DNA of 22,503 nt from an uncultured Lentisphaeria bacterium (GCA_937888615.1 CALABZ010000034.1:1-22503), one strand, 5' to 3'; counted from the stretch's first letter, positions 6,455 to 14,323 are shown. Numbers and translations: made by a program. Notes: a model not told the origin generated them from the sequence alone.

Positions 6455-8179
6455 ATGAAGTTCAGAAATAAAATCGACTGCTTTAAGATAAATCGCCTGT
6501 GTCTCCCCCTATTGGCAGCTTGTATGAGCATGCCATTATTACTGGCAACCGGTTTGTCTGCGAAAGATGCAACAATTACGGATTTCCTAAACCGAACCGC
6601 AAAAGTCAAGGCGACATATACTTGGATGGGCTCTGATTTTCACGAAAATCCCGAGAAAGTGGTACGGGATCTACATGAAAACGGCTTCAATACGCTGTTC
6701 ATAAAAAACGTTCAATTTGATAACCAAAAAGAAGATGAGTGGCGTAAACGCTGGCTGAATGCCGCCGATCGGAATAAAATATGCGTTTTCGCATGCCTGA
6801 ATTATTATTCCGCTGGACCTGAATTCAAAAATGCTGCCAAATATCGGCAGGCGGTTGACGACAAGGGCAAAACATTAACCGTACCTTGTCCCGTCAATAG
6901 ACAATATTGGATGGAGGTTATTTTGCCGAGGGCCAAGGATTTGGCGAAATTATTCGGACAGCATTCGAGTTTGTCTGGAATTCTTTTTGATACGGAAATG
7001 TATGGTCACAATCCGCTTCATTACTCCAACGCGTGTTGCTTTTGCGACAGTTGCTTCAATACTTTTCTTCGGATGTATGATTGCACGTCGCAGATTGTCC
7101 GGGGTGAACGTTTACAATGGCTGAAACAGGAAAAACTCCTGGAGTCGTACCGGAGTTATCTGAAAAGTCAAATTTCCTTGATTGCGGTTGATTTCCAGAA
7201 ACAATGTCGTATGGTCGCCCCAAAATTGTTGTTTGGTTTTATGAATTACTCGGACAATTGGTTTTTCAGCGGCCTCATGGATGGTTTCAATGACCCTGCG
7301 CTTCCTATTATTGTTGCTCCCGAAGATACTTACGAACATGGTTTTTTCCCAGAGGTTTTATACAGATATAGAAAACTGAAAAATAAGTACAATCTGTTGT
7401 ACGTTTCTGGAATTTGGAATACCTGTTTCAAGCCGGACAGACTGGCTGTGGTCACTTATCGTCTAGCAAATAATGTCGACGGCTATTTCGACTATACCTG
7501 CTTTAGTTTTTATCCCGAAGGACACGCTAAAGAGCGAGCCAGAATAAAAGAATATAGCAATGGCGATTTGAATGCATATTGGCGAGCCTATTGTCTGGTA
7601 AACTCAGAAATTGATAAAAAAGTAACTAACCCTTCCTATTCCAGTTGTTTGGAGCAGGATCAGCAAAACCTGCTGGTACAAAAAAAGTTGCTTGAATCAT
7701 TGCCGAAGCTGAAGCCAGAGGAAATGAAAATACTCTTCAAAACCTTGACTTCATTGCGAGGTGCAGAAGGGGTTGTTTTTCCGGTAAGTCCGCAAAATTC
7801 GGAAATCTCGTTTATATTTGATCTCGAAAAACTTGAAAAATTGCGAAGCGTCAGCATTACGGCGTCGGGTGGAGGCACAAAGAATGGGTGTTTTCTCCCC
7901 GAAGAGTTGAATGTCATGGGAAGTACCGACCGGAAAGATTGGTTCCTGCTTGGAGTGGTGGGCAGAAATGAAAAGACTTTGTCGTTTCCTGAGAATGGCT
8001 GGCATTCGGAGAAGCACTATATCAAGGAGATGACCGTCAATATTAAGGATGATCGTAAAGTTCGCTACTTAAACCTGACCATTCGCAAGCCGTCGGACTC
8101 GTATGCCGCCAAAGTCACGAAGATAAAATCGAATCAGGTGAAATTTTTGAAACTACTTAATATCGCCGCTTACAAATAG
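6455..8179 (+). CDS. Secreted glycoside-hydrolase-like protein (TIM barrel plus C-terminal discoidin-like domain)
   Basis: With the start at 6455 (AGGAG at 6439-6443) the protein has 574 residues. A longer frame from 6404 lacks a ribosome site and would bury the signal peptide. Residues 1-36 look like a signal peptide (basic start, hydrophobic core, LSA before K37); LLAAC at 19-23 resembles a lipobox, but the hydrophobic run continues past it. Residues ~40-400 read as a TIM barrel of the hypothetical glycosidase type: NGFNTLFIKN, GILFDTEMYGHN (D179, E181 as candidate catalytic acids) and a Cys cluster (C194, C195, C197, C200) that may bind metal. The last ~150 residues resemble a discoidin/F5-8-type sheet (PEELNVMGSTDRKDWFLLG). 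I cannot name a family or substrate. It is AT-rich compared with its neighbours. Confidence 0.75.
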   Translation: MKFRNKIDCFKINRLCLPLLAACMSMPLLLATGLSAKDATITDFLNRTAKVKATYTWMGSDFHENPEKVVRDLHENGFNTLFIKNVQFDNQKEDEWRKRWLNAADRNKICVFACLNYYSAGPEFKNAAKYRQAVDDKGKTLTVPCPVNRQYWMEVILPRAKDLAKLFGQHSSLSGILFDTEMYGHNPLHYSNACCFCDSCFNTFLRMYDCTSQIVRGERLQWLKQEKLLESYRSYLKSQISLIAVDFQKQCRMVAPKLLFGFMNYSDNWFFSGLMDGFNDPALPIIVAPEDTYEHGFFPEVLYRYRKLKNKYNLLYVSGIWNTCFKPDRLAVVTYRLANNVDGYFDYTCFSFYPEGHAKERARIKEYSNGDLNAYWRAYCLVNSEIDKKVTNPSYSSCLEQDQQNLLVQKKLLESLPKLKPEEMKILFKTLTSLRGAEGVVFPVSPQNSEISFIFDLEKLEKLRSVSITASGGGTKNGCFLPEELNVMGSTDRKDWFLLGVVGRNEKTLSFPENGWHSEKHYIKEMTVNIKDDRKVRYLNLTIRKPSDSYAAKVTKIKSNQVKFLKLLNIAAYK

Positions 8180-8374
8180 TTGCCGTTGATAAGGGAGCAG
8201 GGGATATATTCATGTGATTTCTACGATGCCGGTACAACTGGCGGCGGGAAGAGTTTTCGGGCTTCGCGGAGTTCCTTTCCATTTGAACGCCGCCATCCTG
8301 TGAAACGTTTCGTGATATTTCAAGAGGATCTGGCAATCCTTCGCCGGGTGGCGGTGATTTTTGAGTTTCTGCGA
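8180..8374 (+). other. Gap without a supported gene
   Basis: Short open frames exist on both strands (the plus-strand one begins with TTG at 8180, the minus-strand one lies at 8157-8396), but none has a ribosome site with a recognisable protein. The composition is mixed. A small CGCC/GGCG stem near 8343-8354 followed by ATTTTT could be a weak terminator. The end of the gap holds the promoter candidate listed separately. Confidence 0.4.
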
Positions 8375-8402
8375 TTGCATAAGCCTGTTCTGTCATTATA
8401 TT
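8375..8402 (+). promoter_or_regulatory. Candidate promoter for the GH78-hisA-murA operon
   Basis: TTGCAT (8375-8380) and TATATT (8397-8402) are 16 nt apart. Transcription would begin near 8409, which makes an ATG at 8404 untranslatable and supports the start at 8449 with GAAGGA at 8434-8439. Pattern match only. Confidence 0.45.
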
Positions 8403-8448
8403 AATGGAATCGGAATTTTATCCCGGATGCCATGAAGGATTTTTACAG

Positions 8449-10083
8449 ATGACGAAAAGAATAGTTTATGCCAATGCCGAGGCGGACGACAGGGTCCGCC
8501 GGTTTGTTCCCCCGGTCCGTGTCGTACAGGAATCGCCGGACGTGAAAGACAGTTCCGTGCTGATCGGAAAAGTCAATATCCAAAGCTATGTCCACTTCGA
8601 TCCGCCGGAATGCGTCATGCCTCCGGGCAGCTCGCTCATTCTCGACTTCGGCATCGAACTTCACGGACTGCTTACGGTTACTTCCGGGCGGATGCAGAAT
8701 TCACAACTCCGGGTGACGCTGGGCGAATCGGTTTCCGAAACCCTCACCACTCCGACCGGGGACCATGCCGTTCATCAAGGCACCTTTCCGCTGCCGAAGC
8801 TCGGCACGTTTGAATTCGGACAGAGCGCGTTCCGTTTCGTCCGGCTGGAAGTGCCGCCGGAAGCCGGAGAAGTGTGCCTGATTGGCGTATGTACCACCGC
8901 GGTTTACCGCGACTGGGAGTACCGCGGTTATTTCGATTCCGACGACGAGCGGCTGAACCGCATCTGGCAAGTTGGGGCGTATACCGTCCAACTCAACTGT
9001 CAGGAATACATTTACGACGGCGTCAAGCGTGACCGGCTGGTCTGGATGGGCGATCTCTACCCCGAAGTGCGGACCATCCTGGCGGCGTTCGGCGAAACCG
9101 CGTTGATCATGAAAAGCCTCGACTTCATGCGCGACCACACCCCGCATGACAAATGGATGAACACCGCCTCCAGCTATTCCTGCTGGTGGATCATCTGTCA
9201 CTACGACCTTTACCTGTACGCGGGCGACGCCGCCTATCTGCGTGAACAGAAAAGCGCCATGATTGAGTTGTTGAACCGCCTGATCGGGTGTGTCAATAAC
9301 GAAGGATTCGAAACACTGACCGAATGGCGTTTTCTCGACTGGTCCACCGCGGACGATCCGATCGCCAAGCACGCCGGACTTCAGGGATTGCTGGCATGGA
9401 CGCTGAGCTGTGGCACGGTTCTGGCGGTGGAACTCGGCGAGAACGCCGTTGCCGAACGCTGTCGCGCCGCCGCCGCGCGCCTCCGTACCCAGTCTCCGGA
9501 CTGCGACGGCAACAAAATCGCCGCCGCCATGCAGATCCTCGGCGGCGTGGGCGATGCCCGGACGCTGAACGAGTCGATCATGCGCCGCGATCCGAATAAC
9601 GGCATCAGCACTTTTTACGGATATTTCGTGCTTCAGGCCCGCGCCCTGGCCGGAGATACCGGCGGCGCGCTGGACGTGATCCGCGACTACTGGGGCGGAA
9701 TGCTCGATTTCGGCGCGACTACGTTCTGGGAGGATTTCGGCCTCGACTGGACGGCGAACGCCTATGGCATCGACAGTCTTCCGGTTCCGGGCAAAAAGGA
9801 CATTCACGGCGATTTTGGCAAATATTGCTATACCGGTTTCCGCCACAGCCTTTGCCACGGCTGGGCCGGGGGACCGACCGCGTTCCTGAACGAAAAGGTA
9901 TTGGGGATCTATCCGGTTGCTCCAGGGTTCCGCGAAGTGCGGATCAATCCGTATCCCGGCAAGTTCACCCGTATCGATGGCGCTCAGCCTACGCCCTACG
10001 GTGATATCGAGATTTCAATCCGCCGTTCCGGCGATAAGATTACGAAAAAAGTCAAACTCCCGAAGGAAATCCGGGAGCTGTGA
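8449..10083 (+). CDS. GH78-family glycoside hydrolase, putative alpha-L-rhamnosidase
   Basis: The 544-residue protein has an N-terminal beta-sandwich (to ~residue 150) and an alpha/alpha-barrel of the GH78 type. The acidic motif DGVKRDRLVWMGD gives D190, D195 and D202 with the same 5- and 12-residue spacing as the D567/E572/D579 set described for Bacillus RhaB. E428 (TTFWEDFGLDW) matches the C-terminal catalytic Glu. At the general-acid position this protein has Asp instead of Glu, as in a KRDR subgroup, so true rhamnosidase activity is not certain. The C-terminus has CHGWAGGPTAFL and VLGIYPVAPGFREV, typical of the family. It lacks a signal peptide, so I infer it acts on imported oligosaccharides in the cytoplasm. 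The start at 8449 is chosen for its GAAGGA site; an ATG at 8404 lies too close to the promoter. Its stop abuts hisA. Confidence 0.85.
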   Translation: MTKRIVYANAEADDRVRRFVPPVRVVQESPDVKDSSVLIGKVNIQSYVHFDPPECVMPPGSSLILDFGIELHGLLTVTSGRMQNSQLRVTLGESVSETLTTPTGDHAVHQGTFPLPKLGTFEFGQSAFRFVRLEVPPEAGEVCLIGVCTTAVYRDWEYRGYFDSDDERLNRIWQVGAYTVQLNCQEYIYDGVKRDRLVWMGDLYPEVRTILAAFGETALIMKSLDFMRDHTPHDKWMNTASSYSCWWIICHYDLYLYAGDAAYLREQKSAMIELLNRLIGCVNNEGFETLTEWRFLDWSTADDPIAKHAGLQGLLAWTLSCGTVLAVELGENAVAERCRAAAARLRTQSPDCDGNKIAAAMQILGGVGDARTLNESIMRRDPNNGISTFYGYFVLQARALAGDTGGALDVIRDYWGGMLDFGATTFWEDFGLDWTANAYGIDSLPVPGKKDIHGDFGKYCYTGFRHSLCHGWAGGPTAFLNEKVLGIYPVAPGFREVRINPYPGKFTRIDGAQPTPYGDIEISIRRSGDKITKKVKLPKEIREL

Positions 10084-10094
10084 TGGAGAACGCA

Positions 10095-10850
10095 ATGGAA
10101 TTCAGACCCTGCATCGATTTGCACCAGGGCAAAGTCAAACAGATCGTCGGCTCCAGTTTGCGCGACGACGCCCCCGCCGCGGTGGCGGAGAACTTCGTGT
10201 CCTCTCATTCCCCGGCGTATTACGCCGAACTTTATAAAAAAGACAACCTGACCGGCGGACATGTAATCATGCTGGGGCAGGGCAATGAACAAGCGGCGCG
10301 GGAAGCGCTCGGCGCCTGGCACGGCGGACTGCAGATCGGCGGCGGCATTACCGCGGACAACGCCGGGGCGTGGCTTGACGCGGGCGCGGCGGGAGTCATT
10401 GTCACCTCCTTTGTTTTCCGCGACGGCGCGGTCGATTTCGAACGCCTTCGCCATCTGGTTGAACGGATCGGCAAGGACAAACTGATCCTTGACCTGAGCT
10501 GTCGGATTCGCGACGGTCGTTATTATATCGTCACCGATCGCTGGCAGAAGTTTACCTCGGTCGAGGTGAACCGCGAATCATTGGAGGAACTGGCCGCCTA
10601 CTGTGCCGAATTCCTGATTCACGCGGTGGACGTGGAGGGCAAACAGGCCGGGATTGATGAGAAACTGATTGAACGGATGGCTGCGTTTTCGCCAGTTCCG
10701 GCGGTTTACGCGGGCGGCATTCGCTCGCTGGCGGACATCGAGACGGTTCGCCGGGTCGGTGATGGTCGGATTTCGTTCACGGTGGGCTCGGCGCTGGATA
10801 TTTTCGGGGGCAAGCTGAAATATGAAAACGTGGTGAGGGCTGCGAAATGA
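10095..10850 (+). CDS. hisA: Eukaryotic-type HisA (phosphoribosylformimino-AICAR ribotide isomerase, HIS6-like)
   Basis: This 251-residue TIM barrel matches the HIS6/HISN3-type isomerase of fungi and plants, which converts ProFAR to PRFAR in histidine synthesis. Diagnostic stretches are FRPCIDLHQGKVKQIVG at the N-terminus, GGLQIGGGIT, KLILDLSCR, FLIHAVDVEGKQAGID and VYAGGIRS. Bacterial HisA usually begins with an IPAIDL...GxxVRL pattern instead. Starts at 10083 and 10095 both have a GGAG-like site; 10095 matches the family N-terminus, while 10083 overlaps the GH78 stop as TGATG. It overlaps murA by 4 nt (ATGA). No other his genes are visible here, so the gene has been separated from the rest of the pathway or recruited into this operon. 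Confidence 0.9.
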   Translation: MEFRPCIDLHQGKVKQIVGSSLRDDAPAAVAENFVSSHSPAYYAELYKKDNLTGGHVIMLGQGNEQAAREALGAWHGGLQIGGGITADNAGAWLDAGAAGVIVTSFVFRDGAVDFERLRHLVERIGKDKLILDLSCRIRDGRYYIVTDRWQKFTSVEVNRESLEELAAYCAEFLIHAVDVEGKQAGIDEKLIERMAAFSPVPAVYAGGIRSLADIETVRRVGDGRISFTVGSALDIFGGKLKYENVVRAAK

Positions 10851-12121
10851 ATACGTTATTGATCGAAGGCGGCGCCCGGATCAAGGGCGAGGTCACTATC
10901 AGCGGCAATAAAAACGCGGTTTTGCCGATGATCGCCGCCGCATTGTTAACCGATGAGGAAGTCGTTCTGAATAATGTGCCGGACATCGTTGACTTGCAGG
11001 TGATGCTGGAAATCGCCGCCGAAATCGGCATCGAAAGTTCGTTCAGCAACAACCGCTTGGCCCTGCGCGCCGCCAACGTGCGGACGGCCGCTATTTCGCG
11101 CGAATCGTGTTCGCGGGTCCGTACCTCGATCCTGTTCGCGGGTCCGCTGGCGGTACGCGCCGGTTCCGCCGAACTCTGGCCGCCCGGCGGCGACGTGATC
11201 GGGCGGCGGCGGCTCGACGGTCATTTTTACGGACTGAACGCGCTCGGTATCAAGGTGGCCTGCGACGACACCTACAAGTTTACCTGTCCCGAACGACCGC
11301 GCGGCCGCGAACTTTTCCTCGACGAAGCGAGCGTCACCGCCACCGAACAGATCATGATGGCGGCGGTGCTGGCCGACGGCGAAACCATTATCCGCAACGC
11401 CGCCGCCGAGCCCCATGTGACCGATCTGGCCGAACTGTTGAACCGCATGGGCGCGCGCATTACCGGAATGACCAGCAATACGCTGACGATTCAGGGCGTG
11501 GAGAAATTGCACGGCGCCGAACATACCGTGGTCAGCGACCATATCGAAGCGGGAAGTTTTCTGGCGCTGGGCGCGGCCACCGGCGGCGAACTGGTGCTGA
11601 AAGGAATTACGCCCCGGCATTACTGGATGACCCGGCGTGTATTCGAACGCCTCGGCGTCAGCATGACCATCGACGGTGACCGCATTCTCCTGCCGGGCAA
11701 TCAGGAGCCCCATATTAAAAGCGATTTTGGCGGTTACACTCCGGTGATATCGGATGGTCCGTGGCCGCAGTTTCCCTCCGACATGATGAGCTGCGCGATC
11801 GTGGCCGCCACCCAGTCGTCGGGTTCGGTCGTGTTTTTCGAGAAAATGTTCGAATCGCGGCTGTATTTCGTGGACCGCCTGATCAGCATGGGGGCGAACG
11901 CCATTGTCTGCGACCCTCACCGGGTAGTGATCACCGGTCGTACCCAGCTTCGGGGTCAGAAATTGTCCAGTCCCGACCTTCGCGCGGGCATGGCGATGAT
12001 TATCGCGGCGATCTGTGCCCGCGGCACCAGCGAAATCAGCAACTGCCGCATGGTCGCCCGCGGTTATGAGAACCTGACCGGCAAACTGGCCGCCATCGGC
12101 GTCCGGCTGACCGAAAAGTAA
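10847..12121 (+). CDS. murA: UDP-N-acetylglucosamine 1-carboxyvinyltransferase MurA, Asp-type active-site loop
   Basis: At 424 residues this has the standard MurA length; the enzyme adds enolpyruvate to UDP-GlcNAc in the first committed step of peptidoglycan synthesis. K22-N23 (ISGNKNAVLP), RTSILFAGP, WPQFPSDM with the general-base Asp, and PDLRAGMAM are all present. In the flexible loop the usual PGGCxIG reads PGGDVIG, so the Cys that fosfomycin alkylates (Cys115 in E. coli) is D116 here. The C-terminal segment is also changed (MVARGYE for HIDRGYE). It starts inside the hisA stop codon. The product could be a divergent paralogue with another main MurA elsewhere; the kept K22 and general base favour an active enzyme. 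Confidence 0.93.
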   Translation: MNTLLIEGGARIKGEVTISGNKNAVLPMIAAALLTDEEVVLNNVPDIVDLQVMLEIAAEIGIESSFSNNRLALRAANVRTAAISRESCSRVRTSILFAGPLAVRAGSAELWPPGGDVIGRRRLDGHFYGLNALGIKVACDDTYKFTCPERPRGRELFLDEASVTATEQIMMAAVLADGETIIRNAAAEPHVTDLAELLNRMGARITGMTSNTLTIQGVEKLHGAEHTVVSDHIEAGSFLALGAATGGELVLKGITPRHYWMTRRVFERLGVSMTIDGDRILLPGNQEPHIKSDFGGYTPVISDGPWPQFPSDMMSCAIVAATQSSGSVVFFEKMFESRLYFVDRLISMGANAIVCDPHRVVITGRTQLRGQKLSSPDLRAGMAMIIAAICARGTSEISNCRMVARGYENLTGKLAAIGVRLTEK

Positions 12122-12151
12122 TACAAACCCTGCCTTGGCGTGTCTAATGAC

Positions 12152-12934
12152 TCAATATTTGGACGCGATATTGATGCGGCGGTATTCGGCGGGGGTCATC
12201 CGGCAGTTCTTGCGGAAGGCGCGGTAGAAACTCTCGAGGTTTTCGAAACCGCATTCCAATGAAATTTCCTTGATCGATTTTTCATTGCCCGCCAGCATGG
12301 TGCGGGCGCGGCGCAGCCGCAGGTTCAGGATATACTGGTGCGGCGTGACTTCCAGATGGCGTTTGAACAGCGTATAGAGATTTGGAGTGCTGACCCCGGC
12401 GCGCTTCGAAACGGTGTCGATGGACAAGTCCTCGGCGAAATCCCGTTCAAGAATGGCGATGGCGCGGCTCAATGGAGGCGGATAACCCTCGCCTTCCCCT
12501 TTTTTCAATCCGATGTAGGCTTCCCAGAATATCCGGCTGTAGAGCATGGAGCCCAGAACCAGTTTATCAATGCGTTCGTCGTGGGCGTAGCGGTAGGCCA
12601 GGCGGCAGAAGTTGTTCAGTGAGTCGAGGTCTTTCCAATAGGTTATGCGCGGGAGCACCCGGCGGTCTTCGGTCACCAGCATCCGCATGGCAAGACAGCG
12701 ATAGGGATCGTCGGGCGGGGAACGGTGAATCGTTTCCTCGCCGCCCACGTGCCAGAATATGGTGCCGACTCCGAATTCCTGATCAACGCCGTCCACCATG
12801 AAATAGATCCTGCCGCCGGTAATGATTTCGATGCATTCTTCGCCGGGGTGAATGGGGGCGGGATGGATCTTTATGCCGTAGGGCGCGGCGAAGTTTGAGA
12901 GCCCTCGCAGGGCGATGATTCGGTTCATTTCCAT
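12152..12934 (-). CDS. AraC-family transcriptional regulator with cupin-type sensor domain
   Basis: The 260-residue protein has an N-terminal cupin-like barrel (HPGEECIEIITGGRIYFMVDG, with HVGGEE after it) and a C-terminal pair of helix-turn-helices (~residues 155-255: LSIDTVSKRAGVSTPNLYTLF and KSIKEISLECGFENLESFYRAF), followed by the usual TPAEYR. Such proteins bind a sugar in the cupin and activate a divergent operon. It reads away from the isomerase remnant and Gfo/Idh gene, which are its likely targets. The start could also be the Met two codons later (12928); neither has a strong ribosome site. It converges on murA with 30 bp between and no visible terminator. Confidence 0.9.
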   Translation of the reverse strand: MEMNRIIALRGLSNFAAPYGIKIHPAPIHPGEECIEIITGGRIYFMVDGVDQEFGVGTIFWHVGGEETIHRSPPDDPYRCLAMRMLVTEDRRVLPRITYWKDLDSLNNFCRLAYRYAHDERIDKLVLGSMLYSRIFWEAYIGLKKGEGEGYPPPLSRAIAILERDFAEDLSIDTVSKRAGVSTPNLYTLFKRHLEVTPHQYILNLRLRRARTMLAGNEKSIKEISLECGFENLESFYRAFRKNCRMTPAEYRRINIASKY

Positions 12935-12973
12935 TTTTCAGATACCATATCAATAAATGATAAGTTTGGTCAA

Positions 12974-13002
12974 TTGTTATAATGGCTTCCCGGTGGTAAA
13001 AT
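12974..13002 (+). promoter_or_regulatory. Candidate promoter for the isomerase remnant / Gfo-Idh unit
   Basis: TTGTTA (12974-12979) and TAAAAT (12997-13002) are 17 nt apart within the AT-rich divergent region 12935-13054. A second TATAAT at 12978-12983 lacks a -35 partner. The transcript would start near 13009 and run into the AAGGAG at 13046-13051. Confidence 0.35.
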
Positions 13003-13054
13003 ATATACAGGCAATAAAATTTTTCAAATGCCTAATCCAAAAATCAAGGAGAAT

Positions 13055-13187
13055 ATGGAAATGTATCCGATCGCAGTTCAACTGTATTCGCTGTGCGGTA
13101 TGATGCAGGGCGGTTATGGATATGTGCTATACGAAAATGAGTTACCGCTACATGGTCGCCAACGGCGTCTGCGCGGGCAATAAATAA
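13055..13187 (+). pseudogene. Remnant of a sugar-phosphate isomerase/epimerase gene (internal deletion)
   Basis: An excellent AAGGAG site (13046-13051) precedes an ATG that begins MEMYPIAVQLYSL, the typical N-terminus of xylose-isomerase-like TIM-barrel epimerases. The frame then turns to unrelated residues and stops at 13181-13183, giving only 42 codons. In another frame, just before the next gene, MSYRYMVANGVCAGNK (13137-13187) reads like the C-terminal helix of the same kind of protein. I infer that some 240 codons have been lost and the ends joined with a frame change. The partner gene downstream (Gfo/Idh) fits, since the two families are commonly paired. The alternative is a real small peptide with a coincidental N-terminus. 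Confidence 0.5.
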
Positions 13188-13205
13188 TATACGGGAAAAA
13201 TTATT

Positions 13206-14303
13206 ATGAAAAAGATGAAAATCGGTGTAATCGGCTGCGGCATGATCAGCAATGCTTACTTGACCGCCGCCACCAAATTCGACATCCTGGAAGTAGTCGG
13301 CTGTGCCGACATGAACCCGGAACTGGCTGTGGCCAAGGCCGAAGAACACGGCATCAAGGCCATGACCGTCGAAGAACTCCTGGCGGACAAGAAAATCGAC
13401 ATCGTCATCAACCTGACTCCGCCGAAGGCACATTTTCCGGTGACGACGCAGATTCTCGAAGCCGGCAAACACGCCTATTCCGAAAAACCGTTCGGCATCA
13501 ACGACGAGGAAACCGCCAAGATCATGGCATTGGCCAACAGCAGAAAATTACGCGTCGGCTGTGCCCCCGACACATTCCTCGGCGGCGGCCAGCAGACCGC
13601 CCGCAAACTGATCGACGACGGCTGGATCGGCACTCCGCTCTCCGGCACCGCCATGGTAATGGGGCGCGGCCCGGAAAAATGGGCCAATGCGCCGTTTTTC
13701 TATGACATCGGCGGCGGCCCGATGCTCGACCTGGGACCGTACTATATTACCGCGCTGGTGAACCTGCTTGGCCCGGCGAAGAGCGTTACCGCCATGACCT
13801 TTCGCGGCGCCAAGACCCGCAAGTGCGGTCCCGGTTCAGTTCCGCCTTTCAAGGAATATCCGGTGAATGTGAACACCCATCAGGCTGGTATGGTTGAATT
13901 CCAATGCGGCGCGGTGATTACCGTGATCGCCAGCTTCGAAGTCTACAAACATCAGCATAACCCGATTGAAATCTACGGTTCGCAGGGTTCGCTGGTGGTT
14001 CCCGATCCGAATACCTTCGGCGGGCCGGTCAAGGTGTTCAAGCCGGGCTACACCGAATGGGTGGAAGCGCCGCTCTCCCACGGTTATGTGGAAAATTCCC
14101 GCAGCATCGGTGCCGCCGACATGGCTTATGCGATCCAGAAGAAGCGTTCGCACCGCGCCAGCGGCGAGCTCGCCAACCATGTGCTCGAAGTCATGATGGC
14201 GTTTGACAAATCCAGCGCCGCGGGCAAGAAAATCACGCTCAAGACCACTTGCGAACGTCCGGCGGCTCTGCCGCTCGGTCTCGAAGCCGGTCTGCTCGAC
14301 TGA
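13206..14303 (+). CDS. Gfo/Idh/MocA family NAD(P)-dependent oxidoreductase
   Basis: The 365-residue protein has an N-terminal Rossmann fold (KIGVIGCGMISNAYL, GxGxxx), the family EKP motif (AYSEKPFGI) with its catalytic Lys, and a C-terminal alpha/beta domain containing GGGPMLDLGPYYITAL. In that last motif the His often found as a second catalytic residue (DxGxH) is replaced by Tyr, a feature I recall in a subgroup of sugar dehydrogenases. Members oxidise or reduce sugars or cyclitols with NAD(P). The gene lies 18 nt after the isomerase remnant and is probably controlled by the divergent AraC regulator. It appears intact; its original partner gene is not. A hairpin follows 22 nt after the stop. 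Confidence 0.9.
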   Translation: MKKMKIGVIGCGMISNAYLTAATKFDILEVVGCADMNPELAVAKAEEHGIKAMTVEELLADKKIDIVINLTPPKAHFPVTTQILEAGKHAYSEKPFGINDEETAKIMALANSRKLRVGCAPDTFLGGGQQTARKLIDDGWIGTPLSGTAMVMGRGPEKWANAPFFYDIGGGPMLDLGPYYITALVNLLGPAKSVTAMTFRGAKTRKCGPGSVPPFKEYPVNVNTHQAGMVEFQCGAVITVIASFEVYKHQHNPIEIYGSQGSLVVPDPNTFGGPVKVFKPGYTEWVEAPLSHGYVENSRSIGAADMAYAIQKKRSHRASGELANHVLEVMMAFDKSSAAGKKITLKTTCERPAALPLGLEAGLLD

Positions 14304-14323
14304 TTTTCGCACAATCGCAATAT

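Noticed and set aside
8157..8404. Small open frames on both strands in the gap before the GH78-like gene
   Set aside because: Neither has a ribosome site with recognisable protein sequence, and they overlap each other on opposite strands.
12122..12151. Terminator between murA and the convergent AraC gene
   Set aside because: The 30 bp hold no inverted repeat or T-run I can see.
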